A DNA stretch of 64,000 nt from Chryseolinea soli (GCF_003589925.1 NZ_CP032382.1:6324001-6388000); one strand, 5' to 3'; counted from the stretch's first letter, positions 31,648-41,115 are shown. Notes: a model not told the origin generated them from the letters alone. A program made the numbers and translations.

Positions 31648-33078
31648 CTATTGCAGCTTGAAATAAAATTCTCCAATGATGTTCGAACTGTCCCAGGTGT
31701 ACTGCTTGTCGCCCGACAGGCGGAGTACATTCATGCGCACGTCTTTAAACACTTGTTCGATGGTGAGGCTCGGTTTCTTCAGGGCTTTCAGCAGCTCCTG
31801 CGTGTAGAGACCGTTGCGGCCGTTGCCATCGGAGGCTACGGAGCCCGGTGCCGTGGCATAGGCAATGAATGATCCACGGGCCCGTTTCATTTCGCCCAAG
31901 CCCGACCCGATAGACCGCGAAGTAGCGGGGAACGGATTGTTGCGGCAGGCGTCCAGGATCACGATGTTCATGCGCGAATTGGAACGCTCCATGTTGGCCA
32001 GCACCATGCGTTGCACGGGAAAGCACATGCGCGCGATGTCGTCTTCAAATTTCACATCGGCGTCGATCGGCACCAGGTAGTTTTCGTCCTGGTATTGCAC
32101 GCCGTGGCCGGCATAGTAGAACAGGCCCACCGTTTGATCGCGCGGCCCGTTAGTGAGCTTTTCGTGAAACTTGCGCATCGCTTCACGCAATTGCACATAG
32201 GTGGCGTTGGTCAACAATTGCACTTCAAAATTTGATCGTCTCAATTCCGTTGCCACGTCGGTGGCATCGTTCACAGGATTTTTGAGGATGCCGATATCTT
32301 TATTGTAGTTGCTGTTGCCGATCACCAGCGCGTAGCGTTTTTCATCTCTATAGGTTGCCGCGATGGCCGACACCACTTCCGCGTTGGCCGCGGGCTGAGA
32401 AGCCGGCTGCGACACGGGTTGTGTAGTCTGCTGTTGATCTTTTACCGCGGGCGTCTCCGTCTTTTTGTTTTGTGGATTACTCTTCATGATCACCTGCGTT
32501 TTGCGCTCCTCGCCGGCGGCACGGTTCGTGGCCGGGGTGGAGGCCGAGGCGCTGGCAAGGGTAGTGCCGGCTACTTCGGGATTGGAAGGATCCAGCTGCT
32601 TGGCCTGGGCCAGGTCGTGGTCGGCACCGGCCTTGTCGCCATTGCGGGCCAGGAATTGGGCGCGGTCGGCCAGGATGCGGGCGGTGGTCTTTTTGTTGTT
32701 TTGGGCTGCGTCGAGGGCCTCTTTGTAGAGCGATGTGGCCTCGGTTGTTTTGCCGAGTTTGTCGGAGCAGCGGGCTTTATACCAATAAATTACGCCTTTA
32801 TTATAGGGATTGAGCGTGAGGCAATGGTCCAGGTCACTCAGCGATTCGCTGTATTTGTTGACGTGGAAATAAGATTGGCCGCGATAGAAATAGAGGTCCT
32901 CGTCAAAGCGTTTATCATGGGACGGCTTTGCGAGCAGGGCGGAAAATTTGTCGATCACCTCCTGGTACTCCTTGTTGCGGAATTGGGCCACGCCGGCATC
33001 AAATTCTTTGGAGTCCTGGGCCTGCACAAGGGTGATGGCCCATATGAAAACACACAGACTAGACAAGATCTGCTTCAT
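31648..33078 (-). CDS. TPR - caspase (peptidase C14) protein, copy 2 (476 aa)
   Basis: Same layout as the copy at 29113-30624: signal peptide (ends LVQA), tetratricopeptide-like repeats (about 25-170), a Q/S/P/A-rich linker, and a caspase domain (about 245-475) with RYALVIGNSNY, YYAGHG (H325) and LDACRNNPF (C378). The caspase domains are nearly identical over long stretches (VQRMVLANMERSNSRMNIV is shared), while the TPR part and linkers have diverged: a recent or gene-converted duplication. It is first in the three-gene unit; CAAAGGTA at 33101-33108 gives TACCTTTG on the minus strand, a possible -7 box. Confidence 0.9.
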   Translation of the reverse strand: MKQILSSLCVFIWAITLVQAQDSKEFDAGVAQFRNKEYQEVIDKFSALLAKPSHDKRFDEDLYFYRGQSYFHVNKYSESLSDLDHCLTLNPYNKGVIYWYKARCSDKLGKTTEATSLYKEALDAAQNNKKTTARILADRAQFLARNGDKAGADHDLAQAKQLDPSNPEVAGTTLASASASTPATNRAAGEERKTQVIMKSNPQNKKTETPAVKDQQQTTQPVSQPASQPAANAEVVSAIAATYRDEKRYALVIGNSNYNKDIGILKNPVNDATDVATELRRSNFEVQLLTNATYVQLREAMRKFHEKLTNGPRDQTVGLFYYAGHGVQYQDENYLVPIDADVKFEDDIARMCFPVQRMVLANMERSNSRMNIVILDACRNNPFPATSRSIGSGLGEMKRARGSFIAYATAPGSVASDGNGRNGLYTQELLKALKKPSLTIEQVFKDVRMNVLRLSGDKQYTWDSSNIIGEFYFKLQ

Positions 33079-33100
33079 ATAGTTGAGTAGTAGGTTATAT

Positions 33101-33108
33101 CAAAGGTA
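33101..33108 (-). promoter_or_regulatory. Possible -7 box (TACCTTTG) of caspase operon
   Basis: TACCTTTG on the minus strand matches TAnnTTTG and lies 22 bp upstream of the ATG at 33078. No good -33 TTTG was found at 19 bases, so it is a moderate candidate. Confidence 0.45.
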
Positions 33109-33197
33109 GTTATACGGCAAAAATTAATGAACCGTTTCTCAAAAGAGTTATCGCACCCGTAATGCAAAAAGTGGTATTTTTAGGCGATTTGGAATCC

Positions 33198-33371
33198 ATG
33201 AGAAGACTATTCCTATTTTTTTTCGTCACGCTCACCCTTTGTATGTCCGCCTGCAGCCCCAAGTCCAATTCAACCGTTTCGGTGGTAAAGCCCAAATATC
33301 ACCACCGTTGGTACGACCGCAAAAAGGACCGCCATACCAAGCGCACGAAGACCATAAAAATGAAAAGTTAG
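33198..33371 (+). CDS. Small basic lipoprotein (57 aa)
   Basis: MRRLFLFFFVTLTLCMSACSPK is a lipoprotein signal with lipobox MSAC. The mature part is only about 38 residues and strongly basic (HHRWYDRKKDRHTKRTKT). Start chosen at ATG 33198, since the longer frame from 33162 would put 12 residues before the signal. Divergent from the caspase operon. Such tiny lipoproteins are common in Bacteroidota; function unknown, perhaps binding to acidic polymers. Confidence 0.6.
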   Translation: MRRLFLFFFVTLTLCMSACSPKSNSTVSVVKPKYHHRWYDRKKDRHTKRTKTIKMKS

Positions 33372-33375
33372 CCCT

Positions 33376-33524
33376 CCTTCGCTAAAGCTTCGGCGGGCAA
33401 GCCCTCGCCTTCGCTAAAGCTTCGACGGGCAAGCCTCGCCTTCCTTAAAGCTTCGGCGGGCAAGCCTCGCCTTCCTTAAAGCTTCGGCGGGTAAGCCTCG
33501 GCTTCCTTAAAGCGGCGAGCAAGG
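33376..33524 (+). repeat. Tandem 31-32 bp repeat (about 4.7 copies)
   Basis: Units start at 33376, 33408, 33439, 33470 and 33501 and share CCTTCGCTAAAGCTTCGGCG or CCTTCCTTAAAGCTTCGGCG followed by GGCAAGCCTCG. The last unit is shortened. It fills the gap between the 3' ends of two convergent genes. A single copy lies at 50057-50081 after serA, so the unit is a dispersed element. Confidence 0.85.
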
Positions 33525-33533
33525 AGTTAAAAA

Positions 33534-34163
33534 TCACGCAATTCCCTTCATCAGAAGGTCCACATTCTTTCTAAAAAAGAGCTTTAGCGGACTCTGTTGC
33601 CCCAGGTGCCCCATGACGATACCGCCGATGAATACGGACATGATGAGGTTGGTGATCTCGCGGGTGTGAATAAATTTGGTGATCTCCTTCCGGAAAATCG
33701 CCTCCAGCGTAAATTTTTCGAACATCTGGTCGGTCGACATGATCTCGACGGAGGTGATATTGGTGATCTCCGGGAAAAGCAGCTTCTTTTCTTCCGGCTT
33801 CACGGGAAAGGGTTTGGGTGGGCGTTTGAAATCCGACAGGTATCCCATCAGGCTGAGCCAAAGACCGGGGTGTTCTTCGCAGCCTTCGCTTAATTTATCG
33901 AAGAGGTAATAGATCCCCACCAATCCTTCTTTGGGTTTCTGGGCCAGCTCCACCGAACGGGTGAGGCACCATACGCGGAAGTAATATAAGAGAATGTCTT
34001 CCTTTTGGGGAAAGTATTTGAACAAGGTAACTTTTGAGATCTTCACCTTCGCGCAAATATCCTCCACATACAAATCGTCAAATGATTTTCTGCCTATTAA
34101 TCTCAAGGTGTGGTCAAGCACGTGCACCTTCAATCGAGCGGCCTTTTCTTTTCGCAGGCTCAT
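33534..34163 (-). CDS. TetR/AcrR-family transcriptional regulator
   Basis: A 209-residue protein. The N-terminal helix-turn-helix (about residues 8-55) reads HVLDHTLRLIGRKSFDDLYVEDICAKVKISKVTLFKYFPQKEDILLYYF, the standard TetR DNA-binding domain. The C-terminal ligand domain is all-helical and not assignable. It starts 75 bp from the start of the divergent gamma-glutamyltransferase gene, which it may control; the short gap is AT-rich but shows no clear palindrome. Confidence 0.9.
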   Translation of the reverse strand: MSLRKEKAARLKVHVLDHTLRLIGRKSFDDLYVEDICAKVKISKVTLFKYFPQKEDILLYYFRVWCLTRSVELAQKPKEGLVGIYYLFDKLSEGCEEHPGLWLSLMGYLSDFKRPPKPFPVKPEEKKLLFPEITNITSVEIMSTDQMFEKFTLEAIFRKEITKFIHTREITNLIMSVFIGGIVMGHLGQQSPLKLFFRKNVDLLMKGIA

Positions 34164-34238
34164 GTACTATGCTTAATAAGTTTTTTATAAAGTTTCTCTG
34201 GAATTAATACTTTTATAACGACTAAACCAATAGCCCCA

Positions 34239-35930
34239 ATGATGAATCGCGTATTTCCGCTTTTACTTGCCATAACACTAGTTGCCTGTAAACCGGCAAT
34301 GCGAAAGGAAAGCATCAACGGACGCATCACCGACTCGGCTATGGTGGTCTGTGCCCATCCCTTGGCGGCCCAAATCGGCGCTGCTATTTTGCGCAAGGGG
34401 GGCCATGCCGTTGACGCGGCCATCGCCACCCAACTCGCGCTGGCCGTGGTCTATCCGTCGGCGGGCAACCTCGGCGGTGGCGGCTTCCTGTTGTTGCGCG
34501 AACACGACGGCACACTGGCCGCACTCGACTACCGCGAAATGGCGCCGGCCTCGGCGGCCACCACCATGTACTTGGACGAGAGCGGCAACATCATCGATGG
34601 CCTCAGCTCGAAGGGCCACCGCTCGCACGGTGTGCCCGGAACGGTTGCCGGACTCATCGCCGCGCATGCCAAATACGGCAAGCTGCCGTGGAAAGAACTC
34701 GTTGAACCCGCTATCGCCCTTGCCCTGAACGGCTTCGCCCTGACGGAAAAAGAAGCCGACGGCCTCCATGGTATTCAACAGGATCTTAAAGAAAACAATG
34801 TCGTGCCGCCATTGTTTTTTCTGAAGGACAACTGGCAGGCTGGCGACAGCCTTTTCCTGACCGACCTCGGCCATACCCTGGAGCGCATCCGCGACCTCGG
34901 TGCAGCCGGCTTCTACGAAGGCCCAACCGCCGACAGCATCGTGGCTGAAATGAAACGCGGTGGCGGCCTCATCACGCACGACGATCTGAAGGGCTACAAA
35001 GCCATCTGGCGAACACCCCTTACCGGCACCTATAAGGACTACAAGATCATCTCCATGCCACCGCCGTCCAGCGGTGGGGTGGCATTGTTGCAACTCCTCA
35101 AATCGGTAGAGCCCTACCCGATCAACGACTGGGGACACAACACCGCCAAGACGATCCACCTGATGACCGAAGCGGAACGACGCGCCTATGCCGATCGCTC
35201 GGTATACTTGGGTGACCCGGATTTCTACAACGTGCCCGTGGCCCGGCTCACCGACAAACTCTACATCGACCAGCGGATGCGCGACTATGACCCCGAACAT
35301 GCCACGCCCAGCGGCAACATCAAGGAAGGCATGATCTCCACCATAGAATCCGAGCAGACCACCCACCTCTCCATCGTCGATGCCCAGGGCAACGCCGTTT
35401 CCGTGACGACCACGCTCAACGACAGCTATGGGTCCAAAGTGGTGGTGAGCGGTGCAGGCTTCCTGCTGAACGATGAAATGGATGACTTCAGCATCAAACC
35501 CGGCGTTCCCAACATGTATGGCGCGATCGGCGGTGAAGCCAACAAGATCGAGCCCGGCAAACGCATGCTCAGTTCCATGACACCGACGATCGTCGAAAAA
35601 GATGGAAAACTCTTCATGGTCGTCGGCACACCCGGAGGTACCACCATCATCACCTCCGTTTTTCAAATCATTGTCGACGTGCTCGACCATCGCATGACCA
35701 TGCAGGAGGCCGTGGACGCCAAGCGCTTCCACAGCCAGTGGCTCCCCGACACCATCGCCATGGAACACAATGCCATGCTTTCGGATGACAGTCTTACCCT
35801 GGTAAAGATGGGCCATGCCTTCCGGCGACGCGGTGGAATTGGCCGCGTGGATGCCATCCTGGTGCTCCCCAACGGCAAACTGGAAGGCGGCGCCGACCAC
35901 CGCGGCGATGACACCGCCGATGGGTTCTGA
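34239..35930 (+). CDS. ggt: Gamma-glutamyltransferase (lipoprotein)
   Basis: A 563-residue periplasmic enzyme that moves or hydrolyses the gamma-glutamyl group of glutathione and related peptides. Signal with lipobox LVAC at C17. The core starts with [22 protein letters not shown] and [10 protein letters not shown]. The precursor is cut before the nucleophilic threonine T374 in [12 protein letters not shown]. Later SSMTPTIV and GTPGGTTI line the active site, as in E. coli Ggt. Start ATG 34239 or 34242. Divergent from the TetR regulator, and 145 bp before the histidine kinase gene. Confidence 0.93.
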   Translation: MMNRVFPLLLAITLVACKPAMRKESINGRITDSAMVVCAHPLAAQIGAAILRKGGHAVDAAIATQLALAVVYPSAGNLGGGGFLLLREHDGTLAALDYREMAPASAATTMYLDESGNIIDGLSSKGHRSHGVPGTVAGLIAAHAKYGKLPWKELVEPAIALALNGFALTEKEADGLHGIQQDLKENNVVPPLFFLKDNWQAGDSLFLTDLGHTLERIRDLGAAGFYEGPTADSIVAEMKRGGGLITHDDLKGYKAIWRTPLTGTYKDYKIISMPPPSSGGVALLQLLKSVEPYPINDWGHNTAKTIHLMTEAERRAYADRSVYLGDPDFYNVPVARLTDKLYIDQRMRDYDPEHATPSGNIKEGMISTIESEQTTHLSIVDAQGNAVSVTTTLNDSYGSKVVVSGAGFLLNDEMDDFSIKPGVPNMYGAIGGEANKIEPGKRMLSSMTPTIVEKDGKLFMVVGTPGGTTIITSVFQIIVDVLDHRMTMQEAVDAKRFHSQWLPDTIAMEHNAMLSDDSLTLVKMGHAFRRRGGIGRVDAILVLPNGKLEGGADHRGDDTADGF

Positions 35931-36075
35931 GTCATTCGGGGGGTGATGAGCGAAGTTGGTCCGGGAGAGGCCGTCCTTCGGGTATTGTCGAAGTACATCC
36001 CCTTTGTTTACCGTATTTTTACCGTCACGATCCCGCGTCCCAAGGACAGGGGATCTATACTTTAAAGCACACGCC

Positions 36076-37116
36076 TTGCTAAAACGGAGACTCGATTGGC
36101 TGCTGCAGAACCGCATTTTACAACACCTTTTATTCTGGGTTTGTCATGTGGTTTTCTATGCTGTGTTGTACGGAAGCTTTGCCGACACGTACAAACAGAA
36201 TTTCATTGAGGAACTGGAGTATCTGCCCGTAAAGATCATCTTCACTTATTTCACGTTGTATTTTCTGTTGCCTCGCTACTTGTTGCCCGGGAAATATGGT
36301 CTGTTCTTCATGTGGCTTGTCCCCTCCTCTTTCCTCGCGGGGATCGTGCAGCGGTACGTCGCATTCAATTTTGACTATCCCTATTATTATCCCGAGGCTC
36401 TCAACGATCCATTCTTCTATTTTGCCAAGATCGTGAAGATGGTGGCGTCGATCTATCCGGTCACTTTTTTTGCTGTGGCCATCAAGCTGCTGAAATATTG
36501 GTATGCCAACCAGCAGGCACAACAGGTACTGACCAAAGAGAAGCTGGAAGCAGAACTAAAATTTTTGAAGACCCAGATCCATCCGCATTTTTTGTTCAAC
36601 ACCCTCAACAATCTCTATGCGCTCACGCTGAAGAAATCAGACAAGGCACCCGACACGGTGCTGAAGCTTTCGGAGTTGATCAACTATATGCTCTACGAAT
36701 GCACCAGCGAGCATGTGTTGCTCACGAAGGAGCTCAAGTTCATTCACAATTACATTCACATCGAAAAGATGCGGCATGGCGACAAACTGGATATCGATGT
36801 GCGGGTCAACGGCGAGGTGAACGACCGCAAGATCGCGCCGCTCATTTTGTTGCCGTTTGTGGAGAACAGCTTTAAACACGGGGCGAATGAGGAATTGCAA
36901 CACGCCTGGGTGAAGATCAGCGTCGACATTCAACCGACGGTCACGGTCATTAAAGTGGAGAACAACAAAGCGGCCCTCAACGGCGTGGCGCGCAAGCCCG
37001 GCATCGGCATCCAGAATGTGCGACGGAGGCTCGACCTGCTGTACCCGGGGCTTCATGAACTGAAAATTATAAACGGCGAGGAAACTTTCCTGGTCATTCT
37101 CACGATTCAGCAATAA
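36076..37116 (+). CDS. LytS/YehU-type sensor histidine kinase
   Basis: Membrane sensor with about four N-terminal membrane helices (from LQHLLFWVCHVVFYAVLYG to IYPVTFFAVAIKLLKYW), a short coiled coil, then the His_kinase domain with the phosphohistidine in KTQIHPHFLFNTLNNLYAL and an ATP-binding region ILLPFVENSFKHG and GIGIQNVRRRLDLLYP. The start is uncertain: no ATG precedes the first helix, and TTG 36076 gives a sensible N-terminus, whereas TTG 35956 adds 40 residues without membrane or domain character. The stop is 11 bp from the response regulator gene, so they form an operon. Confidence 0.85.
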   Translation: MLKRRLDWLLQNRILQHLLFWVCHVVFYAVLYGSFADTYKQNFIEELEYLPVKIIFTYFTLYFLLPRYLLPGKYGLFFMWLVPSSFLAGIVQRYVAFNFDYPYYYPEALNDPFFYFAKIVKMVASIYPVTFFAVAIKLLKYWYANQQAQQVLTKEKLEAELKFLKTQIHPHFLFNTLNNLYALTLKKSDKAPDTVLKLSELINYMLYECTSEHVLLTKELKFIHNYIHIEKMRHGDKLDIDVRVNGEVNDRKIAPLILLPFVENSFKHGANEELQHAWVKISVDIQPTVTVIKVENNKAALNGVARKPGIGIQNVRRRLDLLYPGLHELKIINGEETFLVILTIQQ

Positions 37117-37127
37117 ACCCGAATACT

Positions 37128-37838
37128 ATGTCCGCGAAGTGCATAATAGTAGACGACGAGCCCCTGGCGATAGAGATCATCGAATCGTACGTAGCCAAAG
37201 TGGAGCAACTGGAACTGGCCGGCACCTTTCGCAATGCCATTGCCGCCTTCACGTTCCTGCAACAAAACACGGTGGACCTCATCTTCCTGGACATTCAGAT
37301 GCCAAAACTTTCCGGCATCGAGTTCCTGAGAACCTTGAAAGATCCTCCCCGGGTGATCTTCACCACCGCCTATCGCGACTATGCCATCGAAGGTTTTGAA
37401 TTGGAAGTCGTGGATTATCTGCTGAAGCCCATCCCCTTCGATCGCTTTCTGAAAGCGGTAGCGAAATTCATGCACCAACCCACCGCGCTGCCCCTTATCC
37501 CCAAAACAGACGCCCTCACCGACGATCACGTCTATTTTAAAGTAGACAAGAAAATGATCAAGACACGCATGGCCGACGTGCTCTATATCGAAAGCATCAA
37601 AGACTACGTCAAAGTGAAAACGGCCGATAAGGAGATCATCACGCAACAAAAGATCGGCTACCTTGAAGAGAGTCTGCCCCGTCATCAGTTCCTGCGCATC
37701 CACCGCTCGTTCATCATCAACATCGACAAGATCGACGCCTATTCGGCGGTTGGCGTGGAGATTGGCAAACACACCATCCCCATCGGCCGGAATTATAAGA
37801 ACGATGTGATGAAAGTGTTAACCAAAAATGTATTCTGA
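37128..37838 (+). CDS. LytTR-family response regulator
   Basis: A 236-residue regulator: receiver domain (residues 4-118) with IVDDEP, phospho-accepting D55 in FLDIQMPK and the lysine in LLKPIPF; LytTR DNA-binding domain (about 135-232) with IKTRMADVLYIESIKDYVKVKT and FLRIHRSFIINIDKIDAY. It is the partner of the kinase 11 bp upstream. LytTR regulators of Bacteroidota often control nearby transport or surface genes; the targets are not visible here. Confidence 0.94.
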   Translation: MSAKCIIVDDEPLAIEIIESYVAKVEQLELAGTFRNAIAAFTFLQQNTVDLIFLDIQMPKLSGIEFLRTLKDPPRVIFTTAYRDYAIEGFELEVVDYLLKPIPFDRFLKAVAKFMHQPTALPLIPKTDALTDDHVYFKVDKKMIKTRMADVLYIESIKDYVKVKTADKEIITQQKIGYLEESLPRHQFLRIHRSFIINIDKIDAYSAVGVEIGKHTIPIGRNYKNDVMKVLTKNVF

Positions 37839-37868
37839 AAGAGGACCCCGGTCTGAACGTTCGCGGGT

Positions 37869-38612
37869 TTAGCGGCTCACGCGCGGCCTGCGCACGTTGT
37901 CGCACACCACGGCTGTGGCAATCCCCGCATTCAATGACTCCGCCAGCCCAAAGCGGGGAATGGTGATCTTGTCGGTGATGTATCGCTCCAACGGTGGGGC
38001 AATGCCTTTTGACTCGTTGCCGATCACGATGAGACCACCCGCTCCGAAGTCGACCGTGTGCACGTCCTTTCCATCGAGGTAGGTACCAAAGACGCGGTGC
38101 GCAGTATCTTTTAAATAGGTAGCGAGATCGGTGTAGAAGACCGACACCCGGGTGAAGGAACCCATGGTGGCGCTGATCACTTTGGGTGCGTAAACATCGG
38201 CCGTTTCTTCGGAAGCGATGATCTTGGCGATGCCATACCAATCGGCCGTGCGGATGATGGTGCCCAGGTTGCCCGGGTCGCGCAGATCGTCCAGAACCAG
38301 GGCAAATTCGTTGGCAGCCAGGGGAAAGGGCTGGTTGGGCTTTTGCCGGGCCACGGCCAGCGCGGCATCATTCGTTTGAAATTCGCCCAGGCCTTCCAAC
38401 TCCGAAGGCTTCACCTCGATCACCTCCATTCGCCCGGTGGGCCGATGGCTGGAGAGAAATTCTTCCGTGCCCAACAGCAGTGTCACCTCGAAATCGGAGG
38501 CCAACAATTCGCGAACACTCTTTGCTCCTTCCACCAGAAAACATTGTTCCTGTTTGCGGTATTTCTTTATTTGCAAAGATTTAACAAACTTGATTTTAGC
38601 TTTTGATAGCAT
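37869..38612 (-). CDS. TrmH/SpoU-family RNA 2'-O-methyltransferase
   Basis: A 247-residue protein starting MLSKAKIKFVKSLQIKKYR. The N-terminal part (about 1-95) is the SpoU substrate-binding domain (FLVEGAKSVRELL). The SPOUT knot region shows ALVLDDLRDPGNLGTIIRTADW (motif 1), LIVIGNESKGIAP (motif 2) and IPRFGLAESLNAGIATAVV (motif 3), all needed for SAM binding. It methylates a ribose in rRNA or tRNA; which one cannot be told. The frame continues 77 codons upstream of this ATG, but that part is the antisense of the tamL start. The start codons of the two divergent genes are 10 bp apart. Confidence 0.9.
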   Translation of the reverse strand: MLSKAKIKFVKSLQIKKYRKQEQCFLVEGAKSVRELLASDFEVTLLLGTEEFLSSHRPTGRMEVIEVKPSELEGLGEFQTNDAALAVARQKPNQPFPLAANEFALVLDDLRDPGNLGTIIRTADWYGIAKIIASEETADVYAPKVISATMGSFTRVSVFYTDLATYLKDTAHRVFGTYLDGKDVHTVDFGAGGLIVIGNESKGIAPPLERYITDKITIPRFGLAESLNAGIATAVVCDNVRRPRVSR

Positions 38613-38622
38613 TTTCCACCCC

Positions 38623-41115
38623 TTGACGACATCGAAGTTCAAATATATAGTCTTGGCGCTTTGGCTTTCCGCATCCCTTTCAGGATGCTTGGGCATAAAG
38701 CACCTGAAAGAAAACGAAAAACTGTTGTTCCGCCAAACGATCCAGGCGCCGGGCACCATCAACCAGGAAGACCTCCGGAATTTATACATCCAACGCCCCA
38801 ACCGTAAGATCCTCGGGACCCCCGTCACCCCCCTGGTGAGCATCTACTATTTTGGTGAACGCCGCTACCACCAGGAGAAGTACATCCGCCGGAAAGAGGC
38901 CGTTGAAAAGAAATACGACGATAAGATCGCTTCCACCACGTCGCAGCGCAAGATCAACAACTATCAATTCAAAAAGCTGAAGAAGGTCGACAAGCTCAAC
39001 GGCTTTATCGAGAACGGCAACGTCTGGATGCAGTGGGGCGAGCCCATCTCGGTGTTCGACAGTGCCAAGGCGGCGATGACCCGCGAACGCTTCCAGGAGT
39101 ATCTTTTTGGCAAAGGGTATTTTAAAAACAAAGTAACCGAACACGTAGGCAACACCGGCAAGCTCGTGACGGTGAACTACAAAATCGATCCCGGGCAACC
39201 TTACTTTGTTGACTCCATCTTCTATGACGTGGCCGACACCGCCGTGCTGCACATCGTGAACGACAATGTCCGTAACAGCTTTATCGTCAAGAACACACGC
39301 TACGACCAAGACAACTTTACCAAGGAGCGCGAGCGGTTGGACCTGCTCATGAAGGATTACGGCTACTATGACTTCAACCGCCAGTACATCGACTTCGACA
39401 TCGACACCACTTTCCGCACACCGGAGCGGAAGATCGCCGTGGTCATCTCCATTAAAGATCCGGCCAAGCGCGGCTATCATAAAAAATTCAACATCGACCA
39501 GGTGACCTTTACCACCGACGTGGGAGTGAACGCCCCAGACCAGCAACGCCAGACCCGTTCCTACCGCGACATTCAATACAAATACTACAAGAACCAATAC
39601 AACCTGAAGATCCTCAGCCAGCGCGTGTTCCTGCAACCTGGCGAAGACTACAGCCGCACCAAGACCCTAAGGACGCAGCAACAACTGGGCAACGTGGAAG
39701 CGTTCAAGTTTGTGAACATCAACTACGACACGGCCGGCGGAAAATTTATCGCCAACATCTTCGCCAGCCCGCTCTCGCGCTACGAGTGGACCAACGAGGC
39801 CGGGGTGAGTGTGACGCAAGGTTTCCCCGGGCCGTTTTATAATATCTCCTTTAAAAAGCGCAACGTTTTTCACGGCATGGAAACCTTCGACCTGAACGGG
39901 CGCTTCGGTTTTGAAGGTGTGGCGTCGGCGACCAGCAGCGAGAACGTGTACAAAAGCACAGAGGCCGGCCTCAATGCCTCGCTCACCTTTCCCCAATTTA
40001 TCTGGCCTTTTAAGGAACGCCAGCGCTATAAGTTTGCGCAATACAACCCCAAGACCAAATTCACAGCCGGTTATGCCTATACCGACCGCCCGGAATACCG
40101 GCGTACAGTGATCTCCGTCAACGGTACCTATACCTGGCAAAGTGCGAACCGGAAGCGATTATATTCACTGATCCCGCTCAACCTTGGCGTGATCGATACG
40201 GCCAACCTGTCGCAGAGCTTCCGGGAGCTTTTGCTGAAGCAGCACGATTTGGGGAACAACGCTCTGACCAACTCTTTCCGGCCGTCGTTTGTAAACAGTA
40301 TCATCTTCGGCATTACCTGGAACCTCAACAATTACGGCAATAAGGAACGCGATTCGTGGTACATCCGTACACAATTGGAAAGCGGTGGGACCATCTGGAA
40401 TTTTATCAACCCAAAATTTATCACCGATCTCAAGCTGGAATATTTCAAATACATCCGGATGAGCATCGATGTCCGCAAGACTGATCCGCTAAACAAAAAC
40501 ACCGTTCTCGCCTATCGCCTCAATTCCGGGTTTGCCTACTCTTATTCCGACAACGAAAGCTTGCCCTATGAAAAATTCTTCTTTGCCGGAGGTAGCAACA
40601 GCCTCCGGGCCTGGCGTCCGCGAAGACTCGGTCCCGGTTCGGCCAAGCCTCCCGAGAGCAAAAATCCAAAGGGCGATGGACTTTATGACTACAGTATCGA
40701 GAAGCCTTCGGAGATCCTGATGGAGGCCAGTATCGAGCTGCGTCAAAAATTATTCGGGTTTGTGAATGGCGCCATCTTTATCGATGCCGGCAATGTTTGG
40801 AACTTCCGGCCCTCGAACGTGGTGGACGCCGAGGGGAATATCACGCAAGACCGCAGCTCGCAGTTCAGCATCGACCGGTTTTATAAAGAGATCGGCGTGG
40901 GCACCGGCTTTGGTTTGCGTTTTGACTTTACCTTCCTCATTCTCCGTTTCGACGTGGGGATGAAGGTGTATGATCCCGCCCGCGACCAGGGCGACCGTTT
41001 TGTGTTGGACAAAATCCGCTTCTGGAAACCCTACGCGAAGGAGGCCGCCGATGGGACGTTCTATGGCTATCGCGAGCCCGTTATTTACAACGTGGGGATT
41101 GGCTTTCCCTTCTAA
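38623..41115 (+). CDS. tamL: BamA/TamA-family outer-membrane lipoprotein (TamL-like)
   Basis: About 830 residues. Start assigned to TTG 38623, giving FKYIVLALWLSASLSGCLG, a lipoprotein signal with lipobox LSGC. POTRA-like domains follow (about 25-300; RERFQEYLFGKGYFKNKVTEHV, YDQDNFTKERERLDLLMKDYGYYDF), then a long beta-barrel ending GFPF, with FAGGSNSLRAWRPRRLGPGS, the conserved BamA/TamA RxxRR-type turn. Lipid-anchored TamA homologues (TamL) are typical of Bacteroidota and work with TamB in outer-membrane protein insertion. Whether TamB is adjacent elsewhere is not visible. The upstream extension to 38437 is antisense to trmH. Confidence 0.85.
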   Translation: MTTSKFKYIVLALWLSASLSGCLGIKHLKENEKLLFRQTIQAPGTINQEDLRNLYIQRPNRKILGTPVTPLVSIYYFGERRYHQEKYIRRKEAVEKKYDDKIASTTSQRKINNYQFKKLKKVDKLNGFIENGNVWMQWGEPISVFDSAKAAMTRERFQEYLFGKGYFKNKVTEHVGNTGKLVTVNYKIDPGQPYFVDSIFYDVADTAVLHIVNDNVRNSFIVKNTRYDQDNFTKERERLDLLMKDYGYYDFNRQYIDFDIDTTFRTPERKIAVVISIKDPAKRGYHKKFNIDQVTFTTDVGVNAPDQQRQTRSYRDIQYKYYKNQYNLKILSQRVFLQPGEDYSRTKTLRTQQQLGNVEAFKFVNINYDTAGGKFIANIFASPLSRYEWTNEAGVSVTQGFPGPFYNISFKKRNVFHGMETFDLNGRFGFEGVASATSSENVYKSTEAGLNASLTFPQFIWPFKERQRYKFAQYNPKTKFTAGYAYTDRPEYRRTVISVNGTYTWQSANRKRLYSLIPLNLGVIDTANLSQSFRELLLKQHDLGNNALTNSFRPSFVNSIIFGITWNLNNYGNKERDSWYIRTQLESGGTIWNFINPKFITDLKLEYFKYIRMSIDVRKTDPLNKNTVLAYRLNSGFAYSYSDNESLPYEKFFFAGGSNSLRAWRPRRLGPGSAKPPESKNPKGDGLYDYSIEKPSEILMEASIELRQKLFGFVNGAIFIDAGNVWNFRPSNVVDAEGNITQDRSSQFSIDRFYKEIGVGTGFGLRFDFTFLILRFDVGMKVYDPARDQGDRFVLDKIRFWKPYAKEAADGTFYGYREPVIYNVGIGFPF

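Noticed and set aside
29113..33078. Known CRISPR-guided caspase (Craspase) or gasdermin system
   Set aside because: The caspases have signal peptides and TPRs, no Cas7-11 gene is near, and the protein between them looks like an outer-membrane barrel, not a gasdermin.
33376..33524. CRISPR array
   Set aside because: Units are directly adjacent with no variable spacers, and no cas genes are near. It is a simple tandem repeat.
35956..36076. Longer N-terminus of the LytS-type kinase from TTG 35956
   Set aside because: The extra 40 residues are arginine- and serine-rich without a helix or domain and overlap the likely promoter region after ggt.
34278..36116. 612-codon minus-strand frame over ggt
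   Set aside because: The plus-strand gamma-glutamyltransferase is complete with its TTH nucleophile motif; the opposite frame is compositional.
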